Below are positions 1-9,266 of a stretch of 64,000 bases of DNA, one piece after another. How positions within the stretch are numbered: the first letter of the stretch is position 1; every line of letters starts with the position of its first letter. The DNA comes from an uncultured Fodinibius sp. (GTDB lineage: Bacteria > Bacteroidota > Rhodothermia > Balneolales > Balneolaceae): assembly GCA_913056235.1 (NCBI GenBank), contig CAJXMW010000001.1, forward strand, positions 1,510,807 to 1,574,806. Direction: 5' to 3'. A program made the translations under genes and the position numbers. The notes under the pieces are model-generated. The model was not told the origin of the DNA. It was given only the letters and a program-made list of their open reading frames with translations, and searched no databases.

Positions 1-157
1 ATACTTCAGTTGTGCCTATAGTTTGACTTACGCTAGCATTGGGGCTCGTGCGCGCCTCTTTATTACCTCGATCCTGTGCCGAACTGGTGGTTGCCAGTCC
101 AAAGAGAAGTAATGCCGTAACGAATATTGTAGTAGTTGATGAAATTAATTTTTTCAT
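1..157 (-). CDS. DUF2911 family secreted protein (N-terminal part only)
   Basis: Only the first 52 codons lie in the window; the gene runs off the left edge. The reading starts MKKLISSTT, has a hydrophobic stretch ending TTSSAQD (signal peptide, probable cleavage after SSA), then the stretch SPNASVSQTIGTTEV. That segment matches the opening of DUF2911 proteins (typically SPxASVSQxIGTTxV), periplasmic or secreted proteins of unknown function common in Bacteroidota and Balneolota. An in-frame ATG four codons upstream (position 169) is an alternative start; 157 is preferred because it puts the two lysines directly before the hydrophobic core. The family assignment rests on about 15 residues. Confidence 0.7.
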   Translation of the reverse strand, partial: MKKLISSTTTIFVTALLLFGLATTSSAQDRGNKEARTSPNASVSQTIGTTEV

Positions 158-493
158 AAAAGTGGACATTGGTTGAACATTAACGGTGTTGTAACTAAAA
201 AAACTATAGCTTCGTTTGCATTCAGCAAAACCTACTACTGTTATCAATCTAGGTTATTTTGCGGAGCGTTGCCATAAATAAACTGTTACTATCCGAGTAA
301 CAGATCCCAATGAGTTATGGCTTTGGCTGATGAACCATTGCAAACCGTCAATTGTAGCAATAAGCCTGCTATGGGCTGTCATGCTGGTTATTAGGTAACA
401 TTATTCCTTTTATAGAATGTTAGAATTAATTAATATTCATGGAATAATAATTGTGGGGTAGCGAATATTCCCTTTTCGGGAAGCACTTTCTTT
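158..493. other. Divergent intergenic region, 336 bases
   Basis: This stretch separates the leftward DUF2911 gene from the rightward sensor kinase, so it should hold both promoters. On the minus strand there is a possible -33/-7 pair (listed separately). No ORF of convincing composition, no RNA gene and no strong hairpin was seen. The last 100 bases before the kinase are AT-rich. Confidence 0.5.
199..228 (-). promoter_or_regulatory. Possible Bacteroidota-type promoter for the DUF2911 gene
   Basis: Read on the minus strand, TTG (226-228) is followed after 19 bases by TAGTTTTT (199-206), close to the TTG-N20-TAnnTTTn pattern seen upstream of queA, rplM and the tRNA-tuf operon in this window. 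The spacing is one base short and the last base is not G, so this is tentative. Confidence 0.3.
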
Positions 494-2845
494 ATGGGAG
501 ATGACTCTGAGGAGCTAAAAAACGAGATCGATAAGCGAAAGGATGTTGAAAAACAGATTCAGCAACGCCTTTCGTATGAGCAGGCTATATCAAAATGTTC
601 GAGTCTGCTACTAGAGAGTACGTCGCTAGAAGCCCTTCGCCAAAGTTTGGCAATCCTTCGCCAGGTAACAGATTCTGATCGGGTATATATTTATAAAAAC
701 CGGCAGAAAGACGATGGTTTGTATATGGATCTGACGATGGAAAAGACGGCTGATGGGGTATCGGCGATGCACAAAATAATGGAAACGCAATTTAAGTACG
801 ATGATTTTCCCTGGTGGTACGAGCGGCTGTCTGCCAACAAGATCATCAACGAACATGTGGAAGACATTCCGGGACCAGCCGGTTCACAGCTGAAAAATCA
901 GCAGATAAAGTCGGTATTGGTGATTCCAATACGCGTAAATGACGAGTGGTTTGGATACATTGGGTTTGCGCAGATTCAGCGCCATCGGACATGGGAAGAG
1001 AATGAAATTTCACTGTTGGAGACGGCAGCTGGTATTATTGCGGCCTTTGAGAAACGGCGACAAATTGAACAGTCGCTGGTACAACAGCGCAATTATACCA
1101 AAACGATTCTCGACAGTCTGCCAAGTATTTATCTGCTCATGGACAAGGAGCTGCAGTTTGTTCAGTGGAATAGTAATGCTGAGCGCTACACCGGATACAG
1201 CGGTGAAGAGCTCGAACAAAAGAGTGCCTTTGATCTGGTTGTCTCCGAAGACCATGAGGAACTGAGGGCTGCCACAGAACGCGTACGCAACAATAAATCG
1301 GAAGGCACAGAGCTTCGCTTATTGACAAAGTCTGGAGAGGTTATCCCATATTTTTGGAAAGGCTATTTTATCAATGTCGAGGGAGAAGAGCGATTTTTAT
1401 GCGTAGGTCTGGACATTACGGAGCAAAAAGAAACAGAAAGAGAGCTTATGGATGAAAAACGATTTAATGAGGCGTTAATGGAAAGCCTGCCCGGTATCTT
1501 TTATATGATAGATTCCGAAGGCAATTATGAGCGTTGGAATCAGAATTTTATTGATGAGCTGGGATATACCTCGGAAGAAATCGAAGAGATGACCCCGGCT
1601 GATTTTTATAGCGATAAGGAGTACCAACGTATCAAAGAGGGGATACAGGAAGTGTTTGAGGAGGGGGAATCTGATATTGAAGCCACCATCATAACAAAGG
1701 ATGGAACGAAGATCCCCTATTATTTAACCGGGAAATTATTTAAGCAGAATGGTGAAAACTACCTGGTAGGTGTGGGTTATGATATCTCGGAGCAGAAACA
1801 AGCACGCGAGCAGCTTCGAAAAAGCGAAGAGCTGTTTCGTAATTTGTTTTTAAAAGCCCCAGCCGCCATCGTGATGGTATCGCCAGACAACAAAGTCCGG
1901 AATATTAACAATAGTTTTAAAGATCTGTTTGGCTATTCAGAGGAAGAGCTGAAAGGCCGGGATATTGATGAGGTGCTGGTACCGGATGATGAGTACGGAG
2001 AGGCTCCCAAGATGGGGGGCAACAGCCATGCCATGGCTAGTTTTAACAAAGAAGCCAAACGGATTGCAAAGGATGGGACGGTAGTTGACGTTTTTGTAGC
2101 AGCTATTCCAGTCTATGTTGATGGAGAACCGCTGGCCGGCTTTGGCATGTACATCGATATAACCGAACAGAAGCGTTACGAAGAAAAAATTTATTCCTCA
2201 CTGAAGGAAAAGCACGTACTACTCAAAGAAATTCATCACCGAGTAAAAAATAACCTGGCCGTAGTGTCGGGATTGCTGCAGCTTCAAATGTACGAGACCG
2301 ACGATCCGGTTATCAGGGATACGCTCAAGGAAAGCGAGAGCCGTATCCAGACCATGGCCATGATCCATGAAAAGCTGTATAACTCTCAGAACCTGTCCCG
2401 TATTTCCTGCGAGTCGTATATTGGTGACCTCGTAGAAACCATCCGCAATACAAACCGTTCTGAAAAAGATCTGTCTGTTGATATCGATATTGCAGAGGTA
2501 GAGCTGACTATAACCAAGGCTGTGCCATTTGCGTTACTGGTTAACGAAGTGGTGACGAATTCTTTTAAACATGCTTTCAAAGAACAGGATGAGGGTACCA
2601 TCAGCATAGAAGTGGAAGACCAGGGTGATGAACTGTTTGCTCATATCAGCGACAATGGGAGGGGATTGCCCAAGGAGTTCTCGTTTGATGACAGCGATTC
2701 GCTGGGTATGACGCTCATCCAGAATTTTATCAAGCAGCTGGATGGGGATTTTGAGATAGGATCCAACAATGGGACTTATCTCGAGCTTACCTTCCCGATC
2801 GAAAATTCAAACGGTTCTACAACTGTTGACCTTATCGATCTCTAA
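494..2845 (+). CDS. GAF / triple-PAS / HisKA_2 sensor histidine kinase
   Basis: A 783-residue soluble sensor kinase. A short coiled N-terminus (residues 5-30) leads into a GAF-type domain (about 30-195). Three PAS domains follow at roughly 200-320, 325-440 and 445-565, the first two each closing with a DIxEQK-type linker. Then comes a HisKA_2 dimerisation domain with the phosphoacceptor box EIHHRVKNN (H581 or H582) and a HATPase_c domain with N-box NEVVTNSFKHA and G-box DNGRGLP. HisKA_2 kinases usually signal to soluble or orphan response regulators. There is no receiver domain, regulator or membrane segment here, so the kinase is an orphan that probably senses a cytosolic ligand, light or redox cue. 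The signal is unknown. Confidence 0.92.
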   Translation: MGDDSEELKNEIDKRKDVEKQIQQRLSYEQAISKCSSLLLESTSLEALRQSLAILRQVTDSDRVYIYKNRQKDDGLYMDLTMEKTADGVSAMHKIMETQFKYDDFPWWYERLSANKIINEHVEDIPGPAGSQLKNQQIKSVLVIPIRVNDEWFGYIGFAQIQRHRTWEENEISLLETAAGIIAAFEKRRQIEQSLVQQRNYTKTILDSLPSIYLLMDKELQFVQWNSNAERYTGYSGEELEQKSAFDLVVSEDHEELRAATERVRNNKSEGTELRLLTKSGEVIPYFWKGYFINVEGEERFLCVGLDITEQKETERELMDEKRFNEALMESLPGIFYMIDSEGNYERWNQNFIDELGYTSEEIEEMTPADFYSDKEYQRIKEGIQEVFEEGESDIEATIITKDGTKIPYYLTGKLFKQNGENYLVGVGYDISEQKQAREQLRKSEELFRNLFLKAPAAIVMVSPDNKVRNINNSFKDLFGYSEEELKGRDIDEVLVPDDEYGEAPKMGGNSHAMASFNKEAKRIAKDGTVVDVFVAAIPVYVDGEPLAGFGMYIDITEQKRYEEKIYSSLKEKHVLLKEIHHRVKNNLAVVSGLLQLQMYETDDPVIRDTLKESESRIQTMAMIHEKLYNSQNLSRISCESYIGDLVETIRNTNRSEKDLSVDIDIAEVELTITKAVPFALLVNEVVTNSFKHAFKEQDEGTISIEVEDQGDELFAHISDNGRGLPKEFSFDDSDSLGMTLIQNFIKQLDGDFEIGSNNGTYLELTFPIENSNGSTTVDLIDL

Positions 2846-2851
2846 CATAGG

Positions 2852-2886
2852 GCAATAAAAAATCCCCGGAATCAGATCCCGGGGAT
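2852..2886 (-). terminator. Rho-independent terminator of msrA
   Basis: ATCCCCGG (2862-2869) pairs with CCGGGGAT (2879-2886) around a 9-base loop. On the minus strand the stem is followed by a run of T (the A-run at 2857-2862 on the plus strand), so it ends the leftward msrA transcript. In the plus direction it has no T-tract but may still slow readthrough from the convergent kinase gene. Confidence 0.8.
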
Positions 2887-2909
2887 GAAGTCATGAGAAA
2901 TGACAAAGC

Positions 2910-3569
2910 CTATTTCGATTGCTCGACCTTGTCTTTTAGCAGATGCTTAAACTCCTTGCGGAACTTCTTGAGCTTGGGGGCAATAACCACCGAACAGTAT
3001 CCGGCATTGGGATTGTTTTCGTAGTAATTTTGGTGGTAATTTTCAGCTTTTGAATAATTAGTCAGAGGCTGAATTTTTGTAACAATGGGATCTTCCCAGA
3101 GGTCTGAGCTATCGGTTTTTCCCAAGGATTTTTCCGCAATTTCTTTCTGCTCTTCGTTGTGATAGAAAATCACCGAGCGATACTGCGGTCCAACATCAGC
3201 TCCCTGCCGGTTTTTAGTCGTAGGATTGTGGGTATGCCAGAAGACTTCCAGTAGCTGCTCGTACGAAACCACTGAGGGGTCATAGGTAATACGAGTCACC
3301 TCAGCATGACCGGTGGTTCCGGACGAAACTTGCTGATAGGTAGGGTCTTTGACATCGCCGCCGGCATAGCCTGCCACGGCCGATTTGACCCCTTTAACCT
3401 CTTCAAATACTGCTTCTACACACCAGAAACAGCCCGCTCCAAACGTGGCTTTTTCTAAGTTGGTTGCATCCATTGCCTTCTCCATTTTATTAGATTGTTG
3501 TCCGTATGAAACAGACGCGGTGGTAACTATAAGTGCCAATACCGCCAGTAAACGACTTAAGATTTTCAT
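2910..3569 (-). CDS. msrA: Exported peptide-methionine (S)-S-oxide reductase
   Basis: MsrA reduces the S-epimer of methionine sulfoxide in oxidised proteins. The catalytic motif GCFWC is present (C47 nucleophile, C50), and a further cysteine near the C-terminus (NAGYC) can act as the resolving thiol. Residues 1-23 form a signal peptide (positive start, hydrophobic core, SYG|QQ cleavage), so this copy should work in the periplasm or at the envelope rather than in the cytosol. The 219-residue length is the usual MsrA domain plus the leader. It stands alone with its own terminator. No MsrB partner is nearby or fused. Confidence 0.93.
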   Translation of the reverse strand: MKILSRLLAVLALIVTTASVSYGQQSNKMEKAMDATNLEKATFGAGCFWCVEAVFEEVKGVKSAVAGYAGGDVKDPTYQQVSSGTTGHAEVTRITYDPSVVSYEQLLEVFWHTHNPTTKNRQGADVGPQYRSVIFYHNEEQKEIAEKSLGKTDSSDLWEDPIVTKIQPLTNYSKAENYHQNYYENNPNAGYCSVVIAPKLKKFRKEFKHLLKDKVEQSK

Positions 3570-3697
3570 AACGCTATTATTTTTTGATAAGTCAGATTGT
3601 GAGCCAGTACGGCCCTGTTCTGCCCATCAATACGAAGTAACAGTAATATTGGATTTCACGTTTGCTCTTAATTCAGACTCCTTAAGTCGGTGAATTC

Positions 3698-4141
3698 TTA
3701 CTTGCGTGTTTCTTCGTATGTCTCAATAAATTCATCCGGCGTTTGGTGAGATACAATCTTGGAGATTGCATTGAGCGGCAGATCGTTAACGGTCTGAAAA
3801 CGCAGGCAGGATCGTCCCATATCCATTTTTTTGTTCGCCTTTTTGAACTCTTCTTCAAGCCATTCTTCCAGTTCTTCATCTTGATATACCGGCATCAGGT
3901 ACAGCGAATTATGATTTTCCTGTGCGGCCAGTCCCAAGTAGCTGAGTGGCTGGTTGTTATAGGTGTCGGGATATTTTTCCAGCGGGATCTCGTAGCTGAT
4001 CATCCCCCAATTAATAGTTTCTTCATATCCATCAGGGAGATGGTCCAGGATGAGTTCCCGAATTTCTTTGATGGTATCCCGGCGGTATTCCGGAAGTTCT
4101 TCCAAGTATTCTTCTACCGTTTGAGCATTATTCTTTGCCAT
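3698..4141 (-). CDS. DUF1801 family protein
   Basis: A 147-residue soluble protein whose opening (TVEEYLEELPEYRRDTIKEI) and central MISYEIP-type segment fit the DUF1801 family (YdhG-like, alpha/beta fold related to frataxin). Its biochemical role is not established. There is no signal peptide or membrane segment. It lies between the OsmC gene and msrA on the same strand, but gaps of more than 55 bases and the separate msrA terminator make a tight operon uncertain. Confidence 0.8.
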   Translation of the reverse strand: MAKNNAQTVEEYLEELPEYRRDTIKEIRELILDHLPDGYEETINWGMISYEIPLEKYPDTYNNQPLSYLGLAAQENHNSLYLMPVYQDEELEEWLEEEFKKANKKMDMGRSCLRFQTVNDLPLNAISKIVSHQTPDEFIETYEETRK

Positions 4142-4198
4142 AATGTAGCTTTTGTTTACGATTATTAAATAGACTGCTCGATTGAAATCTAAAAATCT

Positions 4199-4663
4199 TT
4201 ATGCAATTTGTGCATCAATAGTGATCGCTGTTTTAACCGAGTGGGCAATAAAACATTTTTGATGCGCCTGTTGATGCAACTCATCAAAAACCTTTGTCTC
4301 GGGATTGTCACCATCGAATCTGACAACCGGCCGTAATATAACCTCTGTAATTGCCAATTTCCCCTCTGCATTTTTTTGCATCATACCCTCGGCCTCATCG
4401 CGATATTCGGCTACCACGTAACCTTGCCGGGCAGTCAGAGATAAAAACCAGAGCATGTGGCAGCTCGAGAGTGAAGCTACAAAAGCTTCTTCGGGATCAA
4501 CTGCTGAGGAGTTAGCATGGGTATCGCCGACAATGGTTGGCGAAGCTGAGGCCGGTACCTCCAGGCCGCCGTCGAAATGCCAGCTGTGCTTCCGGGAGTA
4601 TTTGTTGTCAGTAAAGACTTCATCATTGTTTTGCCACTGTACCGTTGCCCGGTATTGATGCAT
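4199..4663 (-). CDS. OsmC family peroxiredoxin-like protein
   Basis: A 154-residue OsmC/Ohr-superfamily protein. The two active-site cysteines are visible as SSCHMLW (C68) and HQKCFIAHS (C137). OsmC-type enzymes are homodimeric thiol peroxidases acting on organic hydroperoxides. The motif spacing and the HSVKTAI-type C-terminus favour the OsmC/YhfA-like branch rather than Ohr. It sits beside MsrA, DUF1801 and an aldo/keto reductase, a group consistent with oxidative-damage defence, although no shared regulator is seen. Confidence 0.88.
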   Translation of the reverse strand: MHQYRATVQWQNNDEVFTDNKYSRKHSWHFDGGLEVPASASPTIVGDTHANSSAVDPEEAFVASLSSCHMLWFLSLTARQGYVVAEYRDEAEGMMQKNAEGKLAITEVILRPVVRFDGDNPETKVFDELHQQAHQKCFIAHSVKTAITIDAQIA

Positions 4664-4879
4664 GGTTCGTTATAAAAGTAAATGTTAATACGTTCGACAA
4701 CTCCTTCGCTGAAAATAAACAATTGTGAGAGGTTTATTGAAAGTCGATTTTGATAGTAATATTGACTATAAACAGTTTGTAGTTTCAAATTTTTCGAAAC
4801 GACGAGGTATTAAAATCCTTTCTGTAAATGTACATCATTTCAAAAAACTATTACTTAAAAATTAGACCACAATTTTATT

Positions 4880-5881
4880 ATGAAATATCGATTTCTAGGA
4901 CGATCAGGACTCAAAGTTTCGGCACTTTCATTTGGTTCCTGGGTTACATTTGGAGATCAAATTGACGAAGATAAAGCATATGAGTCGATGAAAGCGGCCT
5001 ATGATGCCGGCGTTAATTTTTTCGACAATGCAGAAGTCTATGCCGAAGGACAGTCAGAGATTATGATGGGCAATATTATTCAAAAAGCGGGATGGAAGCG
5101 CTCGGATCTGGTGCTTTCGACCAAAATATTCTGGGGCGGCGAAGGTCCCAATGATCAAGGATTGTCTTTCAAGCATGTCAAAGAGGGTACCGAGGCGGCC
5201 TTAAAGCGACTGCAAACCGATTATGTGGATCTTATTTTCTGCCACCGACCCGACAAGCATACGCCCATTGAAGAGACCGTCTGGGCGATGAATCAGATGA
5301 TCCAGGAGGGCAAAGCATTGTATTGGGGAACCAGCGAGTGGAATGCCCCGCAGATTCGCCGCGCTTATGATTTTGCCAGGCAGGAGCACTTGCGACCCCC
5401 GCTGATGGATCAGCCGCAATACAACATGTTTAAGCGGGACAAAGTTGAGCAAGAATTTTCAAACTTGTACGATGAGATTGGCTTGGGTACGACCATCTGG
5501 AGTCCGTTGGCCAGTGGCCTGTTGACGGGCAAATATAACGATGGGGTACCCGAGGGTAGCCGGCTGTCGCTGGAGAAGTACGACTGGCTGCGTGAGCGTC
5601 TGCTGGAGACTGAAAGCGGACGCCGCAAGCTGGAGAAGGTGAAAGAGCTCTCGGACATTGCTGATGATGCGGGTATTCCCATGCCGCAGTTTGCGCTGGC
5701 CTGGTGTCTGAAAAACAAAGATGTGAGCACTGTTATTACCGGGGCTTCAAAACCTGAGCAGGTGAAACAGAATATGAAAGCCATTGAGGTGGTAGATCAG
5801 ATGACGCCCGATATCATGGAGCGTATCGAGGAAGTGCTTGATAACAAACCTGAGCCAGAGCCAGACTTTCGGCAAAATTAA
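4880..5881 (+). CDS. Aldo/keto reductase (voltage-gated K+ channel beta-subunit-like)
   Basis: A 333-residue TIM-barrel NADPH-dependent oxidoreductase. The catalytic tetrad is complete: D49 and Y54 (FFDNAEVY), K82 (STKIFWGG) and H122 (IFCHRPD). The pattern GxSGLKVSxLSFG at the start and GLGTTIWSPLASGLLTGKY are typical of the YghZ/KCNAB-like branch (AKR6/AKR14), which reduces methylglyoxal and other aldehydes. The C-terminal NADPH-binding segment STVITGASKPEQV is present. Monocistronic, with a strong terminator directly after the stop. The substrate cannot be told from sequence. Confidence 0.93.
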   Translation: MKYRFLGRSGLKVSALSFGSWVTFGDQIDEDKAYESMKAAYDAGVNFFDNAEVYAEGQSEIMMGNIIQKAGWKRSDLVLSTKIFWGGEGPNDQGLSFKHVKEGTEAALKRLQTDYVDLIFCHRPDKHTPIEETVWAMNQMIQEGKALYWGTSEWNAPQIRRAYDFARQEHLRPPLMDQPQYNMFKRDKVEQEFSNLYDEIGLGTTIWSPLASGLLTGKYNDGVPEGSRLSLEKYDWLRERLLETESGRRKLEKVKELSDIADDAGIPMPQFALAWCLKNKDVSTVITGASKPEQVKQNMKAIEVVDQMTPDIMERIEEVLDNKPEPEPDFRQN

Positions 5882-5895
5882 TTCAGCTTTTCATA

Positions 5896-5931
5896 AGCTT
5901 CCGGAGTTTAGAAAGCTCCGGAAGTTTTTTA
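5896..5931 (+). terminator. Rho-independent terminator of the aldo/keto reductase gene
   Basis: CTTCCGGAG (5898-5906) pairs with CTCCGGAAG (5916-5924), and the stem is followed at once by TTTTTT (5925-5930). It lies 15 bases after the stop codon, between two convergent genes. Confidence 0.9.
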
Positions 5932-5932
5932 T

Positions 5933-8149
5933 TTAAAAATGATATCCTACATCAATTTTGAGCGCATACCCGCCGGAAAAATCCGGTGTCGATAGCGAAA
6001 GCTCTATGGGACCAATGATGGAAGTGGCCCCGATTGACAGGCCGTAGCCATACTCCATCCGTTCGTTGTCGATATGGAATGTCCACTGATCTGCCAGGTG
6101 CGCCAGATCTACTCCGCCACTCAGGTAAATGTTTTTACTGAGCCTGAGCTGCAGTTGCGATTGCAGGGCAATGGCATTGGAGGTGCGTAGCTGTTGGGCC
6201 GCGTATCCCATAAACGGGAGTTGCCGGAGCTCAAAAACGGGGTTTCGCGCCATACCCCCAAAATAATAGTTATAGTGTAATGGTGTTTCGCCGCTTGTAT
6301 ATCCCATGAATAGCCGGCCAGACAGGTTTAGGTCTTCAGTCAGCGATATCGTCGAAAACCAGTTGCCGGAAAATTGCACAAAATTCGACAAGCTACCCCA
6401 CCACTGGTCAGACACAACTGTCTTAAATTTTAGCGCATGACCTTTCGTTGGGAAATAAGGTCTGTTGAGCGTGCTAAAATCAACTTTAAAGAATGGCTTC
6501 AGCAAGAAGCTGGTGTTCTCTAGGAACAGGGTATTGCCTACGGCCTGATTTAAATTGTACAGTTCAGCTTCCATACCTGTTTCGAGGTTGGTGCGCTGGA
6601 GAAATCGTACAGATAGAGAGGGGCGGAAAGTAAGCCTCTCTACACTGATAGTGGATAATACCCGGTTTTGGCTGTAGGTATCAATGGGAGATCGTTGGAA
6701 GTCGATGCCAAAATTTGCTTTCGAAAGCGGAGCCAGAGTAAGTGGTATACTGTAATTGGTATTCAGCTCCAAGATTTCGCCGGCGCGCAGTTGCATGGTC
6801 AGCCGATCACTCCAAAAAATATTGTCGGTCACAGAAGCTCCAAAGAGTAGCGAGGCTTTGTACTGGCTGTCGTACCGGAGGCTGAAACCGGCGTATTCCT
6901 GCTCTTTTTGTTTGAATTCCAGAATAAGCTGGTTCTTCTGGCTATCCGGATTATATGACAGCCGGTAAGAGATTTGGCTGAAGAGTCCCGAATTATAGAG
7001 CCTGTTTATTTTTCGTTCGAGATCTGATAGCGTAAGTCGGGTGGGCGTTTGTATATCGAGGGCAAGGCTGGCCTGCTGTTGCAGCAGGCCGCTGATGTTG
7101 GTATAGGTGATATCGGAGACCATCAGGCTGTCGTGTGGAGAAGACCGTATTGATTCAAATTGGGAAGCAATAGGTGGATGATCACGGAGATAGGCTTTGA
7201 TTTCCGGGACCATCTTTCGGGCAGCCTGTTCTCCGCGTTTAATGATGGCCTGCACGTTATTGTAGCTGAAGCTGGAAAACGAATTGATATCGGGTCGAAT
7301 ATAAAAGTCGGTTAATTGGCGTTGTTGAAGATCCGATTCCTGCTGGTGAAAACCCACGGATTGGAAGAGTACATCCACAAAAGTGTTGAGGCTATCTACC
7401 GGTTTTACCGGTTCGCCTACATCGGATGCAATGACCAGGTCGGCGCCGAGTTTTTGTACATCTTCAGCCGGGATATTTCGTGCAATGCCGCCATCAATAT
7501 ATATTTGCCCCTCGATGGTGACAGGTTTAAATATGGTAGGAATAGCTATGCTGGCCCGGACGGCATCCGGCAGGTATCCTTTTGTAAAGGTATGCGCTTC
7601 GCCGGTGGACAGGTTGGTGGCGACTGAGGCAAAGGGAATGGGCAGCTTTGAAAAATCACGTACGTCGTGATAGGGCAGCATCAGCCGGTAAAGCAGCATG
7701 GCAATGTTCTGTCCATCGATAAGTCCGGTTGGCAGCGACAGGCGTCTGCCCTTGTAGGGGAAGGTAAACAGGTAGGTGTCTTTGTTTGAGACGCTGTTGG
7801 CAATGTTTTGTGGATTAATTTGGTAGCTGTCGTTGAACAGGATGCTCCAGTCGGTAGATAAGGCGATATCCTCAATTTCGCTGGGCGTGTAGCCAATGGC
7901 ATACAGCGAACCCACGACGGATCCCATGCTGGTGCCGGTGATCATGTGAACGGGAATGCCTTCCTCTTCAAGCACTTTGAGGACCCCGATATGGGCAAAA
8001 CCTTTGGCACCTCCGCCGCTCAATGCCAATCCCACGCTAATATTTTTGGTAGCCTCCGCAGATTGATGTTGCGTTTGTGCTACGCCCACGACGGTGAGCA
8101 TCGCGAAGAGAAACGTGCCTATTACTCTCTTTAGGATAGTATTGTTCAT
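5933..8149 (-). CDS. Patatin-like phospholipase with POTRA and BamA-like outer membrane barrel
   Basis: A PlpD/FplA-type two-part protein. After a signal peptide (cleavage near VAQ, residue 25) comes a patatin domain with the oxyanion motif GGGAKG (45-50), nucleophile elbow GTSMG (S74) and the second catalytic motif DGG around residue 220, giving a Ser-Asp dyad. A POTRA-like segment (about 340-420) and an Omp85-family 16-strand barrel fill the rest; the final residue is F (VGYHF), as in outer membrane proteins. The start is placed at ATG 8149, because the longer reading begins at GTG 8164 and adds only MAAGT before a clean signal peptide. In the family the patatin domain faces the periplasm or the cell surface and acts as a phospholipase A. 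Confidence 0.93.
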   Translation of the reverse strand: MNNTILKRVIGTFLFAMLTVVGVAQTQHQSAEATKNISVGLALSGGGAKGFAHIGVLKVLEEEGIPVHMITGTSMGSVVGSLYAIGYTPSEIEDIALSTDWSILFNDSYQINPQNIANSVSNKDTYLFTFPYKGRRLSLPTGLIDGQNIAMLLYRLMLPYHDVRDFSKLPIPFASVATNLSTGEAHTFTKGYLPDAVRASIAIPTIFKPVTIEGQIYIDGGIARNIPAEDVQKLGADLVIASDVGEPVKPVDSLNTFVDVLFQSVGFHQQESDLQQRQLTDFYIRPDINSFSSFSYNNVQAIIKRGEQAARKMVPEIKAYLRDHPPIASQFESIRSSPHDSLMVSDITYTNISGLLQQQASLALDIQTPTRLTLSDLERKINRLYNSGLFSQISYRLSYNPDSQKNQLILEFKQKEQEYAGFSLRYDSQYKASLLFGASVTDNIFWSDRLTMQLRAGEILELNTNYSIPLTLAPLSKANFGIDFQRSPIDTYSQNRVLSTISVERLTFRPSLSVRFLQRTNLETGMEAELYNLNQAVGNTLFLENTSFLLKPFFKVDFSTLNRPYFPTKGHALKFKTVVSDQWWGSLSNFVQFSGNWFSTISLTEDLNLSGRLFMGYTSGETPLHYNYYFGGMARNPVFELRQLPFMGYAAQQLRTSNAIALQSQLQLRLSKNIYLSGGVDLAHLADQWTFHIDNERMEYGYGLSIGATSIIGPIELSLSTPDFSGGYALKIDVGYHF

Positions 8150-8310
8150 GGTACCAGCCGCCACTAAAATGGAATGCCAATTGGTATTAAATATAGGGTT
8201 TCAAGCTCTGAGTTACACCAGCCAAATTCAATATTTATGAAAACATAATATGACTGTGGTGTCAACCGGACCCCTGGAAAATTCTAAGGTCGGGAGTTTA
8301 GAGAGTGAAT

Positions 8311-9102
8311 CTAGTAATCGAAATTTTGTTCGTACTTACGTCCTTCAACCAGCGAATCCGGGAGGTTTCGAAATTTAATGGGGACGGAACGGTCTCCCAC
8401 CATCACAGAAAAGTGGAGGTGAGGTCCGGTGGTGTACCCCGTATTTCCGCTGAAGCCGATAACCTGACCGGGAAATACCTTTTCGCCAATATCTACCAGT
8501 GCACCTTGGTATTTGAGGTGAGCATAGATGGCTACTGTACCATCATCATGACAGACCATGATCAGGTTAACTTTATTCATTAGCTGTTTGTTATCGCCCC
8601 CTTCTTTATTGTCTTCCTTCACGAAGCCAACCACCCCACCGCGAGCAGCAGAAACATAGCTGCCTTCATCCATTTCAAAATCGAAAGCATATTCAGACCC
8701 GGGGGTGTTGTGAGTATGCTGGCCATGGTTGCCCTGAATTAAGCGATGTGATTTGCCCGGCGGATAGGGTAGCATATAGTGATATTTCGGATCCGGGAGT
8801 GCGTTCATATTCCCTAGAATAAAGTTGTACTGTAGTTGATCCTTAAAATTACTTGCACTCTGGATAGAGTCGATAGGCAGTTTAGCTAGTAAGCGTTCGC
8901 TGTTTTTGGGCAGTGATAGCTGAAACCTTTGGTCTACTGATTGTGCCTCCGCAAAAACTTGTGAGTGACAGGGTAAGTTGCTTTTAACCCAGAGCACAAG
9001 CTGTCCATCTTTGATTTCCTGATGCACATTAACTGCAGGCGTCTGTGCCGACAAGGTACCGACCAGCCCAATAAGCAGGATAAAAAGTGTGAGCGTTCGC
9101 AT
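8311..9102 (-). CDS. Secreted M23 family metallopeptidase
   Basis: A 263-residue protein with a signal peptide (FILLIGLVGTLSAQ). The LytM/M23 zinc site is visible: H in the HNTPGSEYAFDF segment, D in the same stretch (AFDF), and HLHF in GPHLHFSVMVG near the C-terminus; GNTGYTTG precedes it as usual. M23 enzymes cut peptidoglycan cross-bridges or act as regulators of amidases. With all zinc ligands present, catalytic activity is expected. It follows the patatin gene on the same strand with a 161-base gap. A small beta domain lies before the peptidase domain. Confidence 0.92.
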   Translation of the reverse strand: MRTLTLFILLIGLVGTLSAQTPAVNVHQEIKDGQLVLWVKSNLPCHSQVFAEAQSVDQRFQLSLPKNSERLLAKLPIDSIQSASNFKDQLQYNFILGNMNALPDPKYHYMLPYPPGKSHRLIQGNHGQHTHNTPGSEYAFDFEMDEGSYVSAARGGVVGFVKEDNKEGGDNKQLMNKVNLIMVCHDDGTVAIYAHLKYQGALVDIGEKVFPGQVIGFSGNTGYTTGPHLHFSVMVGDRSVPIKFRNLPDSLVEGRKYEQNFDY

Positions 9103-9266
9103 GGTATCAGGATTATTGGAAGGAACTAACGTGCGTATACTTAATAGGATCCTTTCCGGTTGCGATAAAATTTAACGTACAACCGCATCTATTTAAGAGG
9201 ATAGTAAAATCCAGCCAGAGGTTGCAACTTTCGTTAGTTGTAATCTCTGAACTTAACTAATAGCAG

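Noticed and set aside
8150..8164. GTG start for the patatin gene (743 residues)
   Set aside because: It only adds MAAGT before a complete signal peptide beginning at ATG 8149.
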